Of a stretch of DNA of 64,000 nucleotides, positions 54,895-64,000 are shown piece by piece (position 1 is the stretch's first letter; the number at the start of each line of letters is the position of its first letter). The DNA comes from Candidatus Rifleibacteriota bacterium. GTDB taxonomy: Bacteria > Muiribacteriota > Ozemobacteria > Ozemobacterales > Ozemobacteraceae. The notes under the pieces were generated by a model. That model saw only the letters and a program-made list of their open reading frames with translations. It was not told the origin of the DNA and made no database searches. A program made the position numbers and the translations under genes. Location: positions 1 to 64,000 of the forward strand of contig JADFZL010000014.1 of NCBI GenBank assembly GCA_015232575.1. Reading direction: 5' to 3'.

Positions 54895-57156
54895 TTAGCC
54901 CCCTTCCATGAAATCTGAGAATTTTCCACCAAAACTTTCGTACATACGTTCAATAAACCACTCTTTAACTGAAATGTCGTCAGAATTAAGAATTTCGGAT
55001 GCGCGTCTGCGGGCATTAAGAATCATTTCAGGGCTTTCAAGTGTCTGCATTGCCGGATGATTCAGCCCGCTCTGTCTTGTACCGCAGATATCACCGGGAC
55101 CACGAAATTTCAGGTCAGTCATTGATATCTTGAATCCATCATCAGTTTCAAGAAGAATTTTCAATTTGTCCTGAGATTCGCTGGCTCGGCAGATCATGAC
55201 ACACTGTGAATCGCGTGTTCCTCTTCCAACTCGCCCGCGAAGCTGATGAAGCTGTGATAATCCAAATCTTTCAGCATTTTCAATCACCATAAGCGAAGCA
55301 TTCTGATTGTCTATTCCAACTTCGACAACGGTTGTAGCAATAAGAATTCCAATTTTTCCGTTCCTGAAATTACTTATTATTTCTTCTTTTTCAACTGATG
55401 AAGATTTCCCTGAAAGTGATGCAATTTCTGCTGAAGGAAAATGGCTTTTCAGATAACCGTGAACTTCTCTGACAGATGAATTATCACTCTTTTCAGAGTC
55501 TTCAATCAGTGGACACAAGAAATAAACCTGACCACCACCTGAAAGATGCTTTTCAATATGTAACAGAGAATCTTCTCTGCTGCTCAGGATCATTGTTTCA
55601 ACAGGTTTTCTTCCAGCTGGTTTCTCTTCAATAGATACAAGATCGAGATCTCCAAAAATTGTCAGAGTTAAAGTTCTTGGAATTGGCGTAGCCGAGATCA
55701 TCATTAGATGAGGAGTTATTTTCTCTTCTGCCGACTCGGCCTTTTTTATAAGAGCCTTGCGCTGTTCAACTCCAAATCTCTGCTGTTCATCAATTATACA
55801 AAATGATAATCCTGGAATATTCAACTTGTCCTGAAAAAGTGCATGAGTACCGAATAGCACTGCAACATTGCGCTTCAACAGATCGTTTTGAATTTCAATT
55901 CTTTCAGTTTTTGAAGTGTCACCGGTTAATACCCTTGCCCGAACAGAATAATCAGGAAAAAACTGGCCGAAATTCCTGAAATGCTGCCTTGCCAACGGTT
56001 CGGTCGGTGCCATGAAAGCAATAACTGATGAATCGCTTATTTTTGTACAATAATAAACCACTGCAAGAAAAGCGACTATCGTTTTTCCGCAGCCCACGTC
56101 GCCCTGAAGCATAATTGAAACAGGCCTGTTCTGAGAAATAAGTGAAATAATCGCCTCAGTTGATTTAATCTGTGAATCAGTCAATTCAAAAGGGAAATTA
56201 CAAGAAGATATCAGTTCAGATATTTGAAAAGAGGCAATATCAGTGTTATTTGAGGCTGATGATGGTGGTGAAAGTGGTGATGGCGATGATGCCGGTGTCA
56301 ACAATGAAGACCGTGGCGATAACAATGGCAATGGCAGTGGCACAGATGTTGACGGCAGCGATGACATCGCAGCAACTTCGAATGCAATTTTTTTTTCGCG
56401 CCTTTTTAGTACAGCCATCTGAAACAAAAGCTGATCAAGAAAACCTAAAGCAATTTTTGCTGAAGCAAAGGCTTTAAGATCACAAGGAAAATGAGCATCT
56501 GTAAACGCTTTCCTTAACTTTGGAAAAGGCGTATTCTCACTCAGCGACGGAAAAGATTTTTCCCAGTTTAAAGTGTTAATAATTGTACGAACTGTCTTAC
56601 GAATTGCCTTTGGTGAGAAACGGCAATCTGTAAGAGCCTTCATCGGAGAATATACCGGCGTAAGCGTTGTTTCAAGCGATCTTACAGGTTTTACTAATTT
56701 TTCAGCCTTTTCACACTCTTCATCGATCAGCTCAATTTCCGGATTATCTAGCGCGGGTTTACCTTTTAAAAGAAAACCTTTTCCAAAGAGAAAATACCAG
56801 TTTCCGGCAACGAGCGACCTGTGAAGATAGGGCTGATTAAACCATCTTGCCGACACACTCGCACCCTTTTCATCAACAAATGTACAATATATAACACACT
56901 TGTTTTTTCCAAAGTGACTTATGGTTGAGTTTTTTACTGAAGCTTTGAAAACACCCTGATAAGAATCTTCAGGTTTAAGTTCAGAGAACGAAATAACCTT
57001 TGTGCGATCCTCAAAACGCTTCGGAAGAAGTTTCAGAAAATCCATTACGGTCCTGAAACCATTAACTTCAAGCGCTGATGCGGTCTTTTTACCTATTCCT
57101 GAGACTTCATTAACGAGAGAAAAAAGTGTCAGGAATTCATTTTTTTTACTCGGCAC
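54895..57156 (-). CDS. recG: ATP-dependent DNA helicase RecG
   Basis: Protein of 753 aa, about 50-60 longer than usual. It has the wedge domain with OB fold (residues 60-150). The helicase blocks are visible: MLQGDVGCGKT, FMAPTEPLA, VLFGTHAL, IIDEQQRFGV, MSATPIPRTL and later QLHQLRGRVGRG. Between the wedge and the first helicase block lies a Ser/Pro-only segment at residues 264-306, not usual in RecG. It rescues stalled forks by branch migration. It overlaps the HEAT/TPR gene by 11 bases. Confidence 0.93.
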   Translation of the reverse strand: MPSKKNEFLTLFSLVNEVSGIGKKTASALEVNGFRTVMDFLKLLPKRFEDRTKVISFSELKPEDSYQGVFKASVKNSTISHFGKNKCVIYCTFVDEKGASVSARWFNQPYLHRSLVAGNWYFLFGKGFLLKGKPALDNPEIELIDEECEKAEKLVKPVRSLETTLTPVYSPMKALTDCRFSPKAIRKTVRTIINTLNWEKSFPSLSENTPFPKLRKAFTDAHFPCDLKAFASAKIALGFLDQLLFQMAVLKRREKKIAFEVAAMSSLPSTSVPLPLPLLSPRSSLLTPASSPSPLSPPSSASNNTDIASFQISELISSCNFPFELTDSQIKSTEAIISLISQNRPVSIMLQGDVGCGKTIVAFLAVVYYCTKISDSSVIAFMAPTEPLARQHFRNFGQFFPDYSVRARVLTGDTSKTERIEIQNDLLKRNVAVLFGTHALFQDKLNIPGLSFCIIDEQQRFGVEQRKALIKKAESAEEKITPHLMMISATPIPRTLTLTIFGDLDLVSIEEKPAGRKPVETMILSSREDSLLHIEKHLSGGGQVYFLCPLIEDSEKSDNSSVREVHGYLKSHFPSAEIASLSGKSSSVEKEEIISNFRNGKIGILIATTVVEVGIDNQNASLMVIENAERFGLSQLHQLRGRVGRGTRDSQCVMICRASESQDKLKILLETDDGFKISMTDLKFRGPGDICGTRQSGLNHPAMQTLESPEMILNARRRASEILNSDDISVKEWFIERMYESFGGKFSDFMEGG

Positions 57157-59455
57157 TTTCGATGTTTGTTTTGAAGAAATTAAAGCTGTTGAGAAGTATT
57201 CTTAGAGATTCTTCAGGATTGGAAGACTGAGAACAGGCATGTAGTGCTGATTCTATAGAAGAAAATGCCTCGGCATGTTTATTTATGCTGTTGTAAGTGA
57301 AAGCCAGAAGAACGTTCGATTCGACATCCAGCGGAGAAAGCGCCACAGCTTTCTGAAGAACATTAATTGCTTTGTCATATTGCTGAACATGCAGGTGAAG
57401 AAGAGCAAGTTTCTGGTAGAGAATTGGATTTCTCGGAGAAAGTTCGACAGCCTTCGACAACAGCATAATGCTTTCATCTGTTTTAGAAGAAATCTGGAAA
57501 ATCTGAGCAAGAATAAGATATGCTCCCAGAAGCTTTGGATAAAGTTCAAGCGCTTTCAGGAGGTGTTCTTTTGATTTGTCAAAATTCTTCTGGAAATAAT
57601 GAATTGTTCCAAGGTTGTAGTGAGCTTTCACAAGGTTCGAATTAACCGCAAGCGCCTTTTCATAATAAACAGCAGCTTCAGAAAAACGTTTTATAAGAAA
57701 GAACATCTCTCCCATTCCGAGGATGGCCTTGATATTGTCTGGCTTATGCGAGAGGATTCTTGCATAGATCTTTTCCGCTTCACGGTATTCTTTTTCCTTC
57801 ACATAATTGGCGGCAAGCTCAAGTTGCGGAGAGAACGCATCATCAGAGGCATTGATTACAGACTCAGTCTTTTTAACGATTTCGATTTCTCCGGTGTTGC
57901 TGAGCGGAACAACTACTTCTGAGGAATCAAGTATCATTGAAGGTGCAGAAGGTGTTCCCGACAACTCTAAATCAGAAGAAGGTGACTTTACCAGAGCTGC
58001 AATCAAATCGTTAACTGAGCTCGCTAATTCCGCATCTTTGCTGATTTCAGTGCCAATTTCTCCGAAAACAAAAGTTCCGGAAAGCTGATGCTTTGGATTC
58101 TGGTGAGAAAGAAGCCCCTGCAAATTGTCAAGTACTGAATATTCCTGCCATGTCCAGAGAGCATGAATTGAATTGCTTTTGACTCGATTATCGTCATTAA
58201 AAAGCAGTTTTGCAATCAACTGAATAATTTTAGAGGAAGGTTTGGAAGGAGCCAATTTTTGAATTGCCGATATTGAATTGGCTGCAACTCTCGGATCAGT
58301 ATCTTCAAGGAAAGGTTCAATAATGCTTATCGATTCAGGAATCGCACTGTCAGCAAGACATGAAATCAGTGTTGCTCTTACAATGGTATTAGTTTCGACA
58401 CTGAGTCTCGGAACTATTAATTCAGTAACTTTCTGTGGATTGCATCTTGCAATAGCAAGTGCCGCCTGAACTCTGACATCAAAATTCGGATCATCAAGTA
58501 ATGGAATCAGGTGCTGCAAAGCTTTTGGTGATTCAATTTTTTTCAATGCCTGAGCGGCATTTCGCCTCACATCCGGATCTTCATCTTTGAGAGATTGAGA
58601 GAGCTTGAGAATAAATCGCACGTCTTTGATTTCACCCATAGCAAAAGCAGAAGAAGCTTTCTGCCATTTGTCCTCTCCGGAAAGCATTCTTGAAAGGGTT
58701 TCAGAAACATCGAAATCTCCAAATTTCCAGATAGCCTTTGCAACATTTGCCTTGACACGGTTATTTGGATCTTCGAGGTAAGGCTGAAGAATTCCAACTA
58801 TTGACGCTGATTTAATAGATTCAATAGATTCAATTGCGTTTGCTCTGACACGCGGGTCTTCATCACGCAAAGCTCCCTGAAAAATCGGAAGCATTTTTTC
58901 TGTTGCCATCATTCCAAGGGAAGAAATTATTGAAGCACGAATTCTGGCACTCTTTTCCTGTGAAAGAATTCTCTTAAGAAGGGTTGTACACTGAGTGTTT
59001 TTGATTTTTCCCAAGGCAGTAATCGCTGAAATGATAGCATCTTCCTCGAGGAACAGCTGTCCCTGTTTTGTCTGAGAAACACCGGTTGCAATTCTGTCAG
59101 CATATTCAGAAAGTGCCTCCATAAGCACGTTGAAGGCAGAATCTGATTTTATCATTCCAAGAGCTCTGGCTGCATTGAAGCGAACCTCAGACTGAGGATC
59201 ATTCAGACCCTGAATAAGCAGAGAAATAGCTTTGGAACTATCCAGATTTCCAAGAGCGAGCGCCATGAAATCCTGGATATTATCGCTGGCATAAGTTTGA
59301 AGCAAAAGAGTTGAAACGGTTTCGCCCTGAAATTTCGATAAGGCTATCGCAGACTCTTTTCGAAGGGAATACTCACCGGAATTGAAATTTTTTATCAAAA
59401 GCTGCAAAGGCAGCTTCAGTTTTGAAATCAAAACAGAGATATTATTTTTGTTCAT
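57146..59455 (-). CDS. HEAT-repeat plus TPR protein
   Basis: Protein of 769 aa. Residues ~20-470 are PBS/HEAT-type repeats (DPRVRANAIESIES, DPDVRRNAAQALKKI, DPNFDVRVQAALAIA). After a linker with many Ser and Pro, residues ~560-750 are TPR units (AKIYARILSHKPDNIKAILGMGE-type, VKAHYNLGTIHYFQKNFDKS). There are no export signals and no enzyme motifs. It is first in the operon with recG and rsmD, though no partner in DNA or ribosome work is known to me. Confidence 0.78.
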   Translation of the reverse strand: MNKNNISVLISKLKLPLQLLIKNFNSGEYSLRKESAIALSKFQGETVSTLLLQTYASDNIQDFMALALGNLDSSKAISLLIQGLNDPQSEVRFNAARALGMIKSDSAFNVLMEALSEYADRIATGVSQTKQGQLFLEEDAIISAITALGKIKNTQCTTLLKRILSQEKSARIRASIISSLGMMATEKMLPIFQGALRDEDPRVRANAIESIESIKSASIVGILQPYLEDPNNRVKANVAKAIWKFGDFDVSETLSRMLSGEDKWQKASSAFAMGEIKDVRFILKLSQSLKDEDPDVRRNAAQALKKIESPKALQHLIPLLDDPNFDVRVQAALAIARCNPQKVTELIVPRLSVETNTIVRATLISCLADSAIPESISIIEPFLEDTDPRVAANSISAIQKLAPSKPSSKIIQLIAKLLFNDDNRVKSNSIHALWTWQEYSVLDNLQGLLSHQNPKHQLSGTFVFGEIGTEISKDAELASSVNDLIAALVKSPSSDLELSGTPSAPSMILDSSEVVVPLSNTGEIEIVKKTESVINASDDAFSPQLELAANYVKEKEYREAEKIYARILSHKPDNIKAILGMGEMFFLIKRFSEAAVYYEKALAVNSNLVKAHYNLGTIHYFQKNFDKSKEHLLKALELYPKLLGAYLILAQIFQISSKTDESIMLLSKAVELSPRNPILYQKLALLHLHVQQYDKAINVLQKAVALSPLDVESNVLLAFTYNSINKHAEAFSSIESALHACSQSSNPEESLRILLNSFNFFKTNIESAE

Positions 59456-59547
59456 GTAAGCTATCCCGGGTATTTTTTTTTGATTCTAACACTTTTTTTA
59501 ATTTTTAACAAAGAAATTGTGCTTAAAGTTTCCGGAAATTTTCCAAT

Positions 59548-59576
59548 TTGATATTTTGAACTTATTGATATATTAT
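59548..59576 (+). promoter_or_regulatory. Promoter of the collagen/RCC1 lipoprotein
   Basis: TTGATA (59548-59553) and TATTAT (59571-59576), each 5 of 6, with a 17-base spacer. The leader to the ATG is about 80 nt. Confidence 0.55.
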
Positions 59577-59662
59577 TATGATTGTAATCACGATGAATAA
59601 TTATTGTTTATAAAATATAAACATGTCCTCTATTGGGAACATTGAATGAGGGGTGGTCCGTT

Positions 59663-62600
59663 ATGAAAAAATATTTCTTTGCTCTTGCAGCTTTGCTGCT
59701 TTTTTCATTCTTCTGGTCGGGATGTGGGGGTGGCGGTGGTGGTGGAACCAGCAACCCGATTGCCCAGCAGCCTGTTTCTTACGGTACAGTTATTGGTCAG
59801 ATAACCGGAGAAGATAAAATTGGAGCAACGGTTTTCCTCATTCATTCTGATGCTGTAATACCACCAATGGCGAATATTCTTTCAGACATAAATCTCACGG
59901 TTCCTGAAGGAAAGTTCTTTTTTTCTACTTCCGATGAAAATGGAGCCTTTGCGTTTTATAAAGTTCCGATTGGAAAGTACAATCTGATGGCGAAGAAGAA
60001 TCGCAATCAGAGCTACTATCTGCCTGATCTTCAGGTAATGAGCAATGAAACAGCTCCGGTTGTTGTGAACGTTCAACTGCGTCCAACAGGTGAAATCGAA
60101 GGCAACGTGCAGATTCCATCTGATTTTACGATGAAAAGCGGTGTTATCGTTTACATCAGAGGAACATCCTATGCGGGTTATTCCGATACTTCAGGGAACT
60201 ATTTAATCAGCGAAGTTCCAACCGGAAACTACACATTGAGTTTCATGATGCCGGGTCTGAAGGAACACTCTATTGCTGGAATCACTGTTGGCGCTGGAAC
60301 AAAAACATCTATTCCGCAGGTAACTCTTTCAAAAGATGATGCATTTTTTTCTGGAATCATCTGGAAAGGCACTCTTACTGCGGCGCCTTCAGGAGCACAA
60401 AACAACTGGGCATATTACAACACTACTGAAAAGAAAGCTTTCATTTTCTTCGGTGGAATCTGGAATATTCTTTCACAGGACGGTCCAATCGGTGCTACAG
60501 GCGCGACTGGAGCCACAGGACCTGCAGGTGCAAGTGGCACACAGGGCCTTCAGGGAGCAACAGGTGCTGTCGGAGCAACCGGGGCTGATGGAATATCAAT
60601 AACATGGCTCGGAGAATTTTCAGTGGCTCCGGCATCACCCACTTTGAATATGGCGTATTATAATAATTTTGACCGTAAAGCATGGATCTGGAATGGTACA
60701 ACATGGCAAACTCTCGCTCAGGACGGTATTATTGGTCCGGCGGGTCCCGTTGGACCTCAAGGCAACACTGGTGCAACAGGTGCCACCGGTTCGACAGGTG
60801 CCACCGGCGCTACTGGAGCTACTGGAGCTACAGGCGTTACAGGTTTGCAGGGCTCAACTGGTGCTACAGGCACCAACGGCATCAGCATCGTATGGAATGG
60901 ACAACTGAGCACTCCGCCGTCTGTTCCTCAATTAAACTGGGCTTACTACAACACTACAAATAAGGTATCTTATATCTGGAATGGTACAGCATGGGACATT
61001 CTTGCTGACATTGGCGCAACTGGAACAGCCGGACTGGCTGGAGCAGCAGGCGCAACTGGTGTTACTGGTCCTCAGGGACTTCAGGGCGTTCAAGGAATAC
61101 AGGGAGTTGCCGGTGTAACAGGCGCAACAGGCGTAAGCGTTGTCTGGCTTGGAACATTTGTTGCAACACCTTCTTCACCTCTTGTAAATGAAGCCTTTTA
61201 CAGCTCAACTTACCATGCCGCATACATTTTCAACGGTTCAGCCTGGTATCTTCTGGCGCAGGATGGCGCCACAGGTGCTACCGGTGCTACCGGCACTACA
61301 GGTGCTACAGGCGCGACCGGACCCATTGGAACCACCGGAGCTCAAGGTCCGCAGGGAAATATTGGTATCACCGGATACACAGGAGCAACCGGTCCTACAG
61401 GGGCAGCCGGCCTCAGCATATTATGGCAAGGCACTTTGCCCGCCCATCCGCCTACCCCGGGAGTAAACTGGGCTTACTATAATATTGCCAATAAAACATC
61501 ATACATTTTCGATGGTACAGCATGGCAGACTCTTGCAAGTGACGGAATTCCGGGAATAAGCATTTTGTGGCAGGGCTCGCTTTCAGGAAACCCGGCGACT
61601 CCTGGAATTAACTGGGCTTATTACAATACAACTGACAGAGTTTCGTATATTTTCGACGGTACTTCATGGCAAATTCTAGCTCAGGACGGTACAACCGGAG
61701 TTGCCGGACCCACCGGCACAGCCGGGATCAGCATTTCATGGAAGGGATCACTCTCTGGGCATCCGCCTACCCCCGAAGTAAACTGGGCTTATTACAATAC
61801 AACCGACAAAGTTTCATATATTTTCGACGGTTCATCATGGCAAATTCTAGCTCAGGACGGCACAACCGGAGCTACAGGCGCGATGGGAAACACGGGTGCA
61901 GCTGGTACAAACGGAGTAAGCATTGCATGGCAGGGTTCGCTTTCCTCTCATCCAGCTACACCATCTATTAATTGGGGATATTACAATACAGTAGACAGAA
62001 CATCCTACATATTCGATGGTTCAGCCTGGCAAATACTTGCAAAAGACGGAATTGTTGACGCTACTTTGCCAGTAATTACAGTTCCTTCATTAAATGTTAC
62101 TAGAACCAAAGTCACCATTTATTTTTCCACCAGTGAAGACACAACTTCCAGAATTGCTTACGGAACTACAAGTAACTATGATCAATTTACTCCATGGATA
62201 GCGACCTTCTCAGATTCTCATCAGCACGAGATCACAGGGCTGGCACCAAATTCTACAATTCATTTCTCTGTTCAGGTAAAAAACTCACCCGGAAGAATAG
62301 CTTCAACCTCAGACAATACATTTTCCACACCTTATCTTGCAAGTCTGTACATTAATCCCGAAAGTATTGTTATGGTGCCAAATTCGACATACTCTCTCGA
62401 CAACTTAGTCGTAAGAGCTCAATATAGCGATGAAAGCTCATATATTGTTTCAACTCACTCGTGGACAATTCAGTCCGGAGAAGGTACAATAAGCGGAAGC
62501 AATTTTGTTTCAGGTGCAAACACAGGTTCAACGACTCTTCTGGCATCCTATACTCAAGACGGAACAAATGTAACAAAAACATTAACAGTTGAAATTCAGC

Positions 62601-63712
62601 AACCACAGGCTTCTGTCTGGGCAGCAGTTTCAGCAGGATATCAAACTTCGTTTATTAAACGTGTTCAACCGAACAATGAAATTCTTGGAACAGGTTACAA
62701 CTTTTACGGTGAATTAGGTCTTGGCGACAACACAGAGTATTTAACAAACTTTGCAACCGCGCCTGCTATGACGGATGTAAAAATGGTAGCTGGAGGCTAT
62801 CAACATACTTTAGTGCTGAAAACCAATGGTACAGTGTGGGCAACAGGAGACAACCTATTCGGTCAGCTTGGAAACGGCGGTACACCATCCACTGCAAATC
62901 AATTCGCACAAGTCAGCGGTCTGTCCGGGATCGTTTATATTAGTGCTGGACAATACCATTCTCATGCGATTGACAATGCCGGAAAGTTATGGTCATGGGG
63001 AAAAAATTCTGATGGTCAATGCGGGTTAAATGACAGTAATTCAAGTATTTACACTCCTGCAATGATTGCAACACTTTCAAACATAGTAAGCGTTGATTGT
63101 GGTGCATATTTCTCGCTTGCAATTGACGCTTCCGGAAACCTGTATTCCTGGGGAAAAAACGACAGTTATCAGTTAGGCGACGGAACAACAAATGTTGCCA
63201 TCAGCCCTGTTCCGGTTAATTCTCTTTCAAACGTTGATATGGTAAGCGCCGGATATGCTTTTTCAATTGTAAAAACAACTTCCGGTGAAGTTTATGTCTG
63301 GGGCGATAACTCATACGGACAACTTGGCATGGGAGATACTACTCCCAGAACAATCACCACTTACAATGCCGCACTCGGAAATGACAATGTTGCTGTAGTC
63401 GCCGGAGATATTTTTGCCTATGCAATAAAAAATGGGGGCAAACTCTATGCCTGGGGAAGCAACGGAACCTCAGCAGGGAGACTTGGCCTTGGCTCATTCT
63501 CTCCAGAATACTTGTCTTCTCCACAATTAAACACATACTTGGGCAATATACTTTACATATCTTCAGGAAACGGACATACGATAGCACTTCAATCAAACGG
63601 ATCAGTTTACACATGGGGCTATAATGAAAAAGGCCAACTCGGCAACAATTCAACCAGCGCCAGCGCCTCTCCTCAGAAAATTTACCAGAATGATCTAAAT
63701 ATTATGCCATAA
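59663..63712 (+). CDS. Lipoprotein with collagen-like tracts, WAYYN modules and RCC1 propeller
   Basis: Protein of 1349 aa. It has a lipobox FWSGC near residue 20 followed by a Gly run, then a carboxypeptidase-regulatory-like/CnaB domain (residues ~40-220). Next come eight copies of a 43-aa module of the type WxGxLxxxPxxPxxNWAYYN...YIFDGxxWQxLAQDG (about 60355-62046), separated by Gly-X-Y collagen-like tracts rich in GAT. A fibronectin-III-like and a bacterial Ig-like domain follow. The C terminus has seven RCC1 repeats (for example WGDNSYGQLGMGD), enough for a full seven-bladed propeller. The ATG at 59663 has gaggggtgg ahead of it; a TTG at 59633 is less likely. It is probably a long surface fibre. 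Confidence 0.85.
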   Translation: MKKYFFALAALLLFSFFWSGCGGGGGGGTSNPIAQQPVSYGTVIGQITGEDKIGATVFLIHSDAVIPPMANILSDINLTVPEGKFFFSTSDENGAFAFYKVPIGKYNLMAKKNRNQSYYLPDLQVMSNETAPVVVNVQLRPTGEIEGNVQIPSDFTMKSGVIVYIRGTSYAGYSDTSGNYLISEVPTGNYTLSFMMPGLKEHSIAGITVGAGTKTSIPQVTLSKDDAFFSGIIWKGTLTAAPSGAQNNWAYYNTTEKKAFIFFGGIWNILSQDGPIGATGATGATGPAGASGTQGLQGATGAVGATGADGISITWLGEFSVAPASPTLNMAYYNNFDRKAWIWNGTTWQTLAQDGIIGPAGPVGPQGNTGATGATGSTGATGATGATGATGVTGLQGSTGATGTNGISIVWNGQLSTPPSVPQLNWAYYNTTNKVSYIWNGTAWDILADIGATGTAGLAGAAGATGVTGPQGLQGVQGIQGVAGVTGATGVSVVWLGTFVATPSSPLVNEAFYSSTYHAAYIFNGSAWYLLAQDGATGATGATGTTGATGATGPIGTTGAQGPQGNIGITGYTGATGPTGAAGLSILWQGTLPAHPPTPGVNWAYYNIANKTSYIFDGTAWQTLASDGIPGISILWQGSLSGNPATPGINWAYYNTTDRVSYIFDGTSWQILAQDGTTGVAGPTGTAGISISWKGSLSGHPPTPEVNWAYYNTTDKVSYIFDGSSWQILAQDGTTGATGAMGNTGAAGTNGVSIAWQGSLSSHPATPSINWGYYNTVDRTSYIFDGSAWQILAKDGIVDATLPVITVPSLNVTRTKVTIYFSTSEDTTSRIAYGTTSNYDQFTPWIATFSDSHQHEITGLAPNSTIHFSVQVKNSPGRIASTSDNTFSTPYLASLYINPESIVMVPNSTYSLDNLVVRAQYSDESSYIVSTHSWTIQSGEGTISGSNFVSGANTGSTTLLASYTQDGTNVTKTLTVEIQQPQASVWAAVSAGYQTSFIKRVQPNNEILGTGYNFYGELGLGDNTEYLTNFATAPAMTDVKMVAGGYQHTLVLKTNGTVWATGDNLFGQLGNGGTPSTANQFAQVSGLSGIVYISAGQYHSHAIDNAGKLWSWGKNSDGQCGLNDSNSSIYTPAMIATLSNIVSVDCGAYFSLAIDASGNLYSWGKNDSYQLGDGTTNVAISPVPVNSLSNVDMVSAGYAFSIVKTTSGEVYVWGDNSYGQLGMGDTTPRTITTYNAALGNDNVAVVAGDIFAYAIKNGGKLYAWGSNGTSAGRLGLGSFSPEYLSSPQLNTYLGNILYISSGNGHTIALQSNGSVYTWGYNEKGQLGNNSTSASASPQKIYQNDLNIMP
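60490..61920 (+). repeat. Collagen-like Gly-X-Y tracts and 43-aa module repeats (DNA level)
   Basis: Units such as ggtgctacaggtgccaccgg recur many times. The modules around 61620-61690 and 61790-61870 are nearly identical over about 70 bases, so duplication was recent. Confidence 0.85.
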
Positions 63713-63729
63713 CATGCTATGATTCTCAA

Positions 63730-63796
63730 CCCTGACCTAAATGTGCGTTAACTAACGTACAACAAATCTAAAAAAGGGGTCATATTACATTTAGGT
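63730..63796. repeat. Inverted repeat after the lipoprotein gene
   Basis: cctgacctaaatgt (63731-63744) and acatttaggttgggg (63787-63801) form an imperfect inverted repeat around a small cgtta/taacg hairpin. It could end the lipoprotein transcript, but no T-tract follows. Confidence 0.4.
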
Positions 63797-63854
63797 TGGG
63801 GTGAAAGTCTTATTTGTCTCATCATTTAGGATTTGCGTTCTCAAGTAGTCAGTT

Positions 63855-63918
63855 GTCATCTCGAACAAATGTGAGAGATCTTATTAAATGCCAGATTTCA
63901 CCCTTCGTTCGAAATGGC
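63855..63918. repeat. Inverted repeat of the gtcatctcga family
   Basis: Arms gtcatctcgaaca...gagatct (63855-63881) and agatttcaccc...cgaaatggc (63893-63918). This is the last copy in the window. No gene is visible from 63713 to the end. Confidence 0.7.
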
Positions 63919-64000
63919 AAAGTCGGAAATATGAGACTGAAAGTTAACGCTCATTATCCCGAAATAAAATCTATCCGCGAAAGGTACTTCGCACTCCAGG

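Noticed and set aside
56172..56477. Plus-strand frame within the RecG low-complexity insert (Met/Val/Ala repeats)
   Set aside because: It is antisense to recG and exists because of the simple repeat; there is no start site.

Overview
The window is a 64 kb piece of an AT-rich (about 40% GC by eye) bacterial chromosome, densely coded and with about 41 genes I consider real. There is no rRNA, no recognisable tRNA, no CRISPR array, no transposase and no phage module. Signal peptides, lipobox proteins, a type II pseudopilin and an Nqr-like complex point to a didermic, probably anaerobic or microaerophilic bacterium (rubrerythrin, fused isobutyryl-CoA mutase, Na+-pump-type redox complex). The mixture of HEAT-repeat proteins, DUF58/vWA genes, a Clp1-type RNA kinase and many dispersed palindromic repeats suggests an uncultured or little-studied phylum (something like Candidatus Riflebacteria would fit). 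This placement is a low-confidence inference.

Layout. 1-482: intergenic; its first 47 bases are an inverted copy of 1190-1236. 483-3818 (minus): ComEA-like DNA-binding protein, membrane-anchored ComEC-type metallo-beta-lactamase, a small hypothetical protein and a Clp1/Grc3-like polynucleotide kinase. 4148-5863: secreted protein with a Pro/Gly/Asp repeat tail, followed by palindromes and a candidate structured small RNA. 6351-10600 (minus): fabH-icmF operon. 10798-13491 (plus): exported thioredoxin-like protein, an 86-aa protein, a coiled-coil/zinc-ribbon protein and a small membrane protein. 13715-19932: PspA, an exported alpha/beta hydrolase, a DUF3109 protein, a HEAT protein and carbamate kinase.

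20389-30182 (plus) is one tightly packed run: exported membrane protein, ABC ATPase, ABC permease, DUF58, BatA-type vWA protein and a large double-vWA protein, with no MoxR ATPase in the run. It is followed by a dolichol/phytol-kinase-like membrane protein. 31848-37175 (minus) encodes a mosaic Nqr/Rnf-type complex: NqrD, a DUF3592 protein, NqrE, a small two-cluster ferredoxin resembling the ferredoxin part of RnfC, a fused NqrB/RnfD-NqrC/RnfG protein, and NqrF. Neither NqrA, full-length RnfC nor RnfB is present. This is the most interesting system in the window.

37441-42183 (minus): rlmH, a Cache-PAS-CBS-DUF294 sensor protein and a phosphoesterase, then a separate PfkB kinase. 42457-48472 (plus): POT-family transporter, clostripain-like protease, and a DUF485/ActP-type symporter pair behind a strong promoter and a leader of about 210 nt. 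48696-59455: aminotransferase, divergent EF-G paralogue, rubrerythrin, RimI-like acetyltransferase, orphan pseudopilin, and a HEAT/TPR-recG-rsmD operon. 59663-63712: a 1349-aa lipoprotein with eight 43-aa modules between collagen-like tracts and a C-terminal seven-repeat RCC1 propeller. Intergenic spaces carry several dispersed inverted-repeat families.
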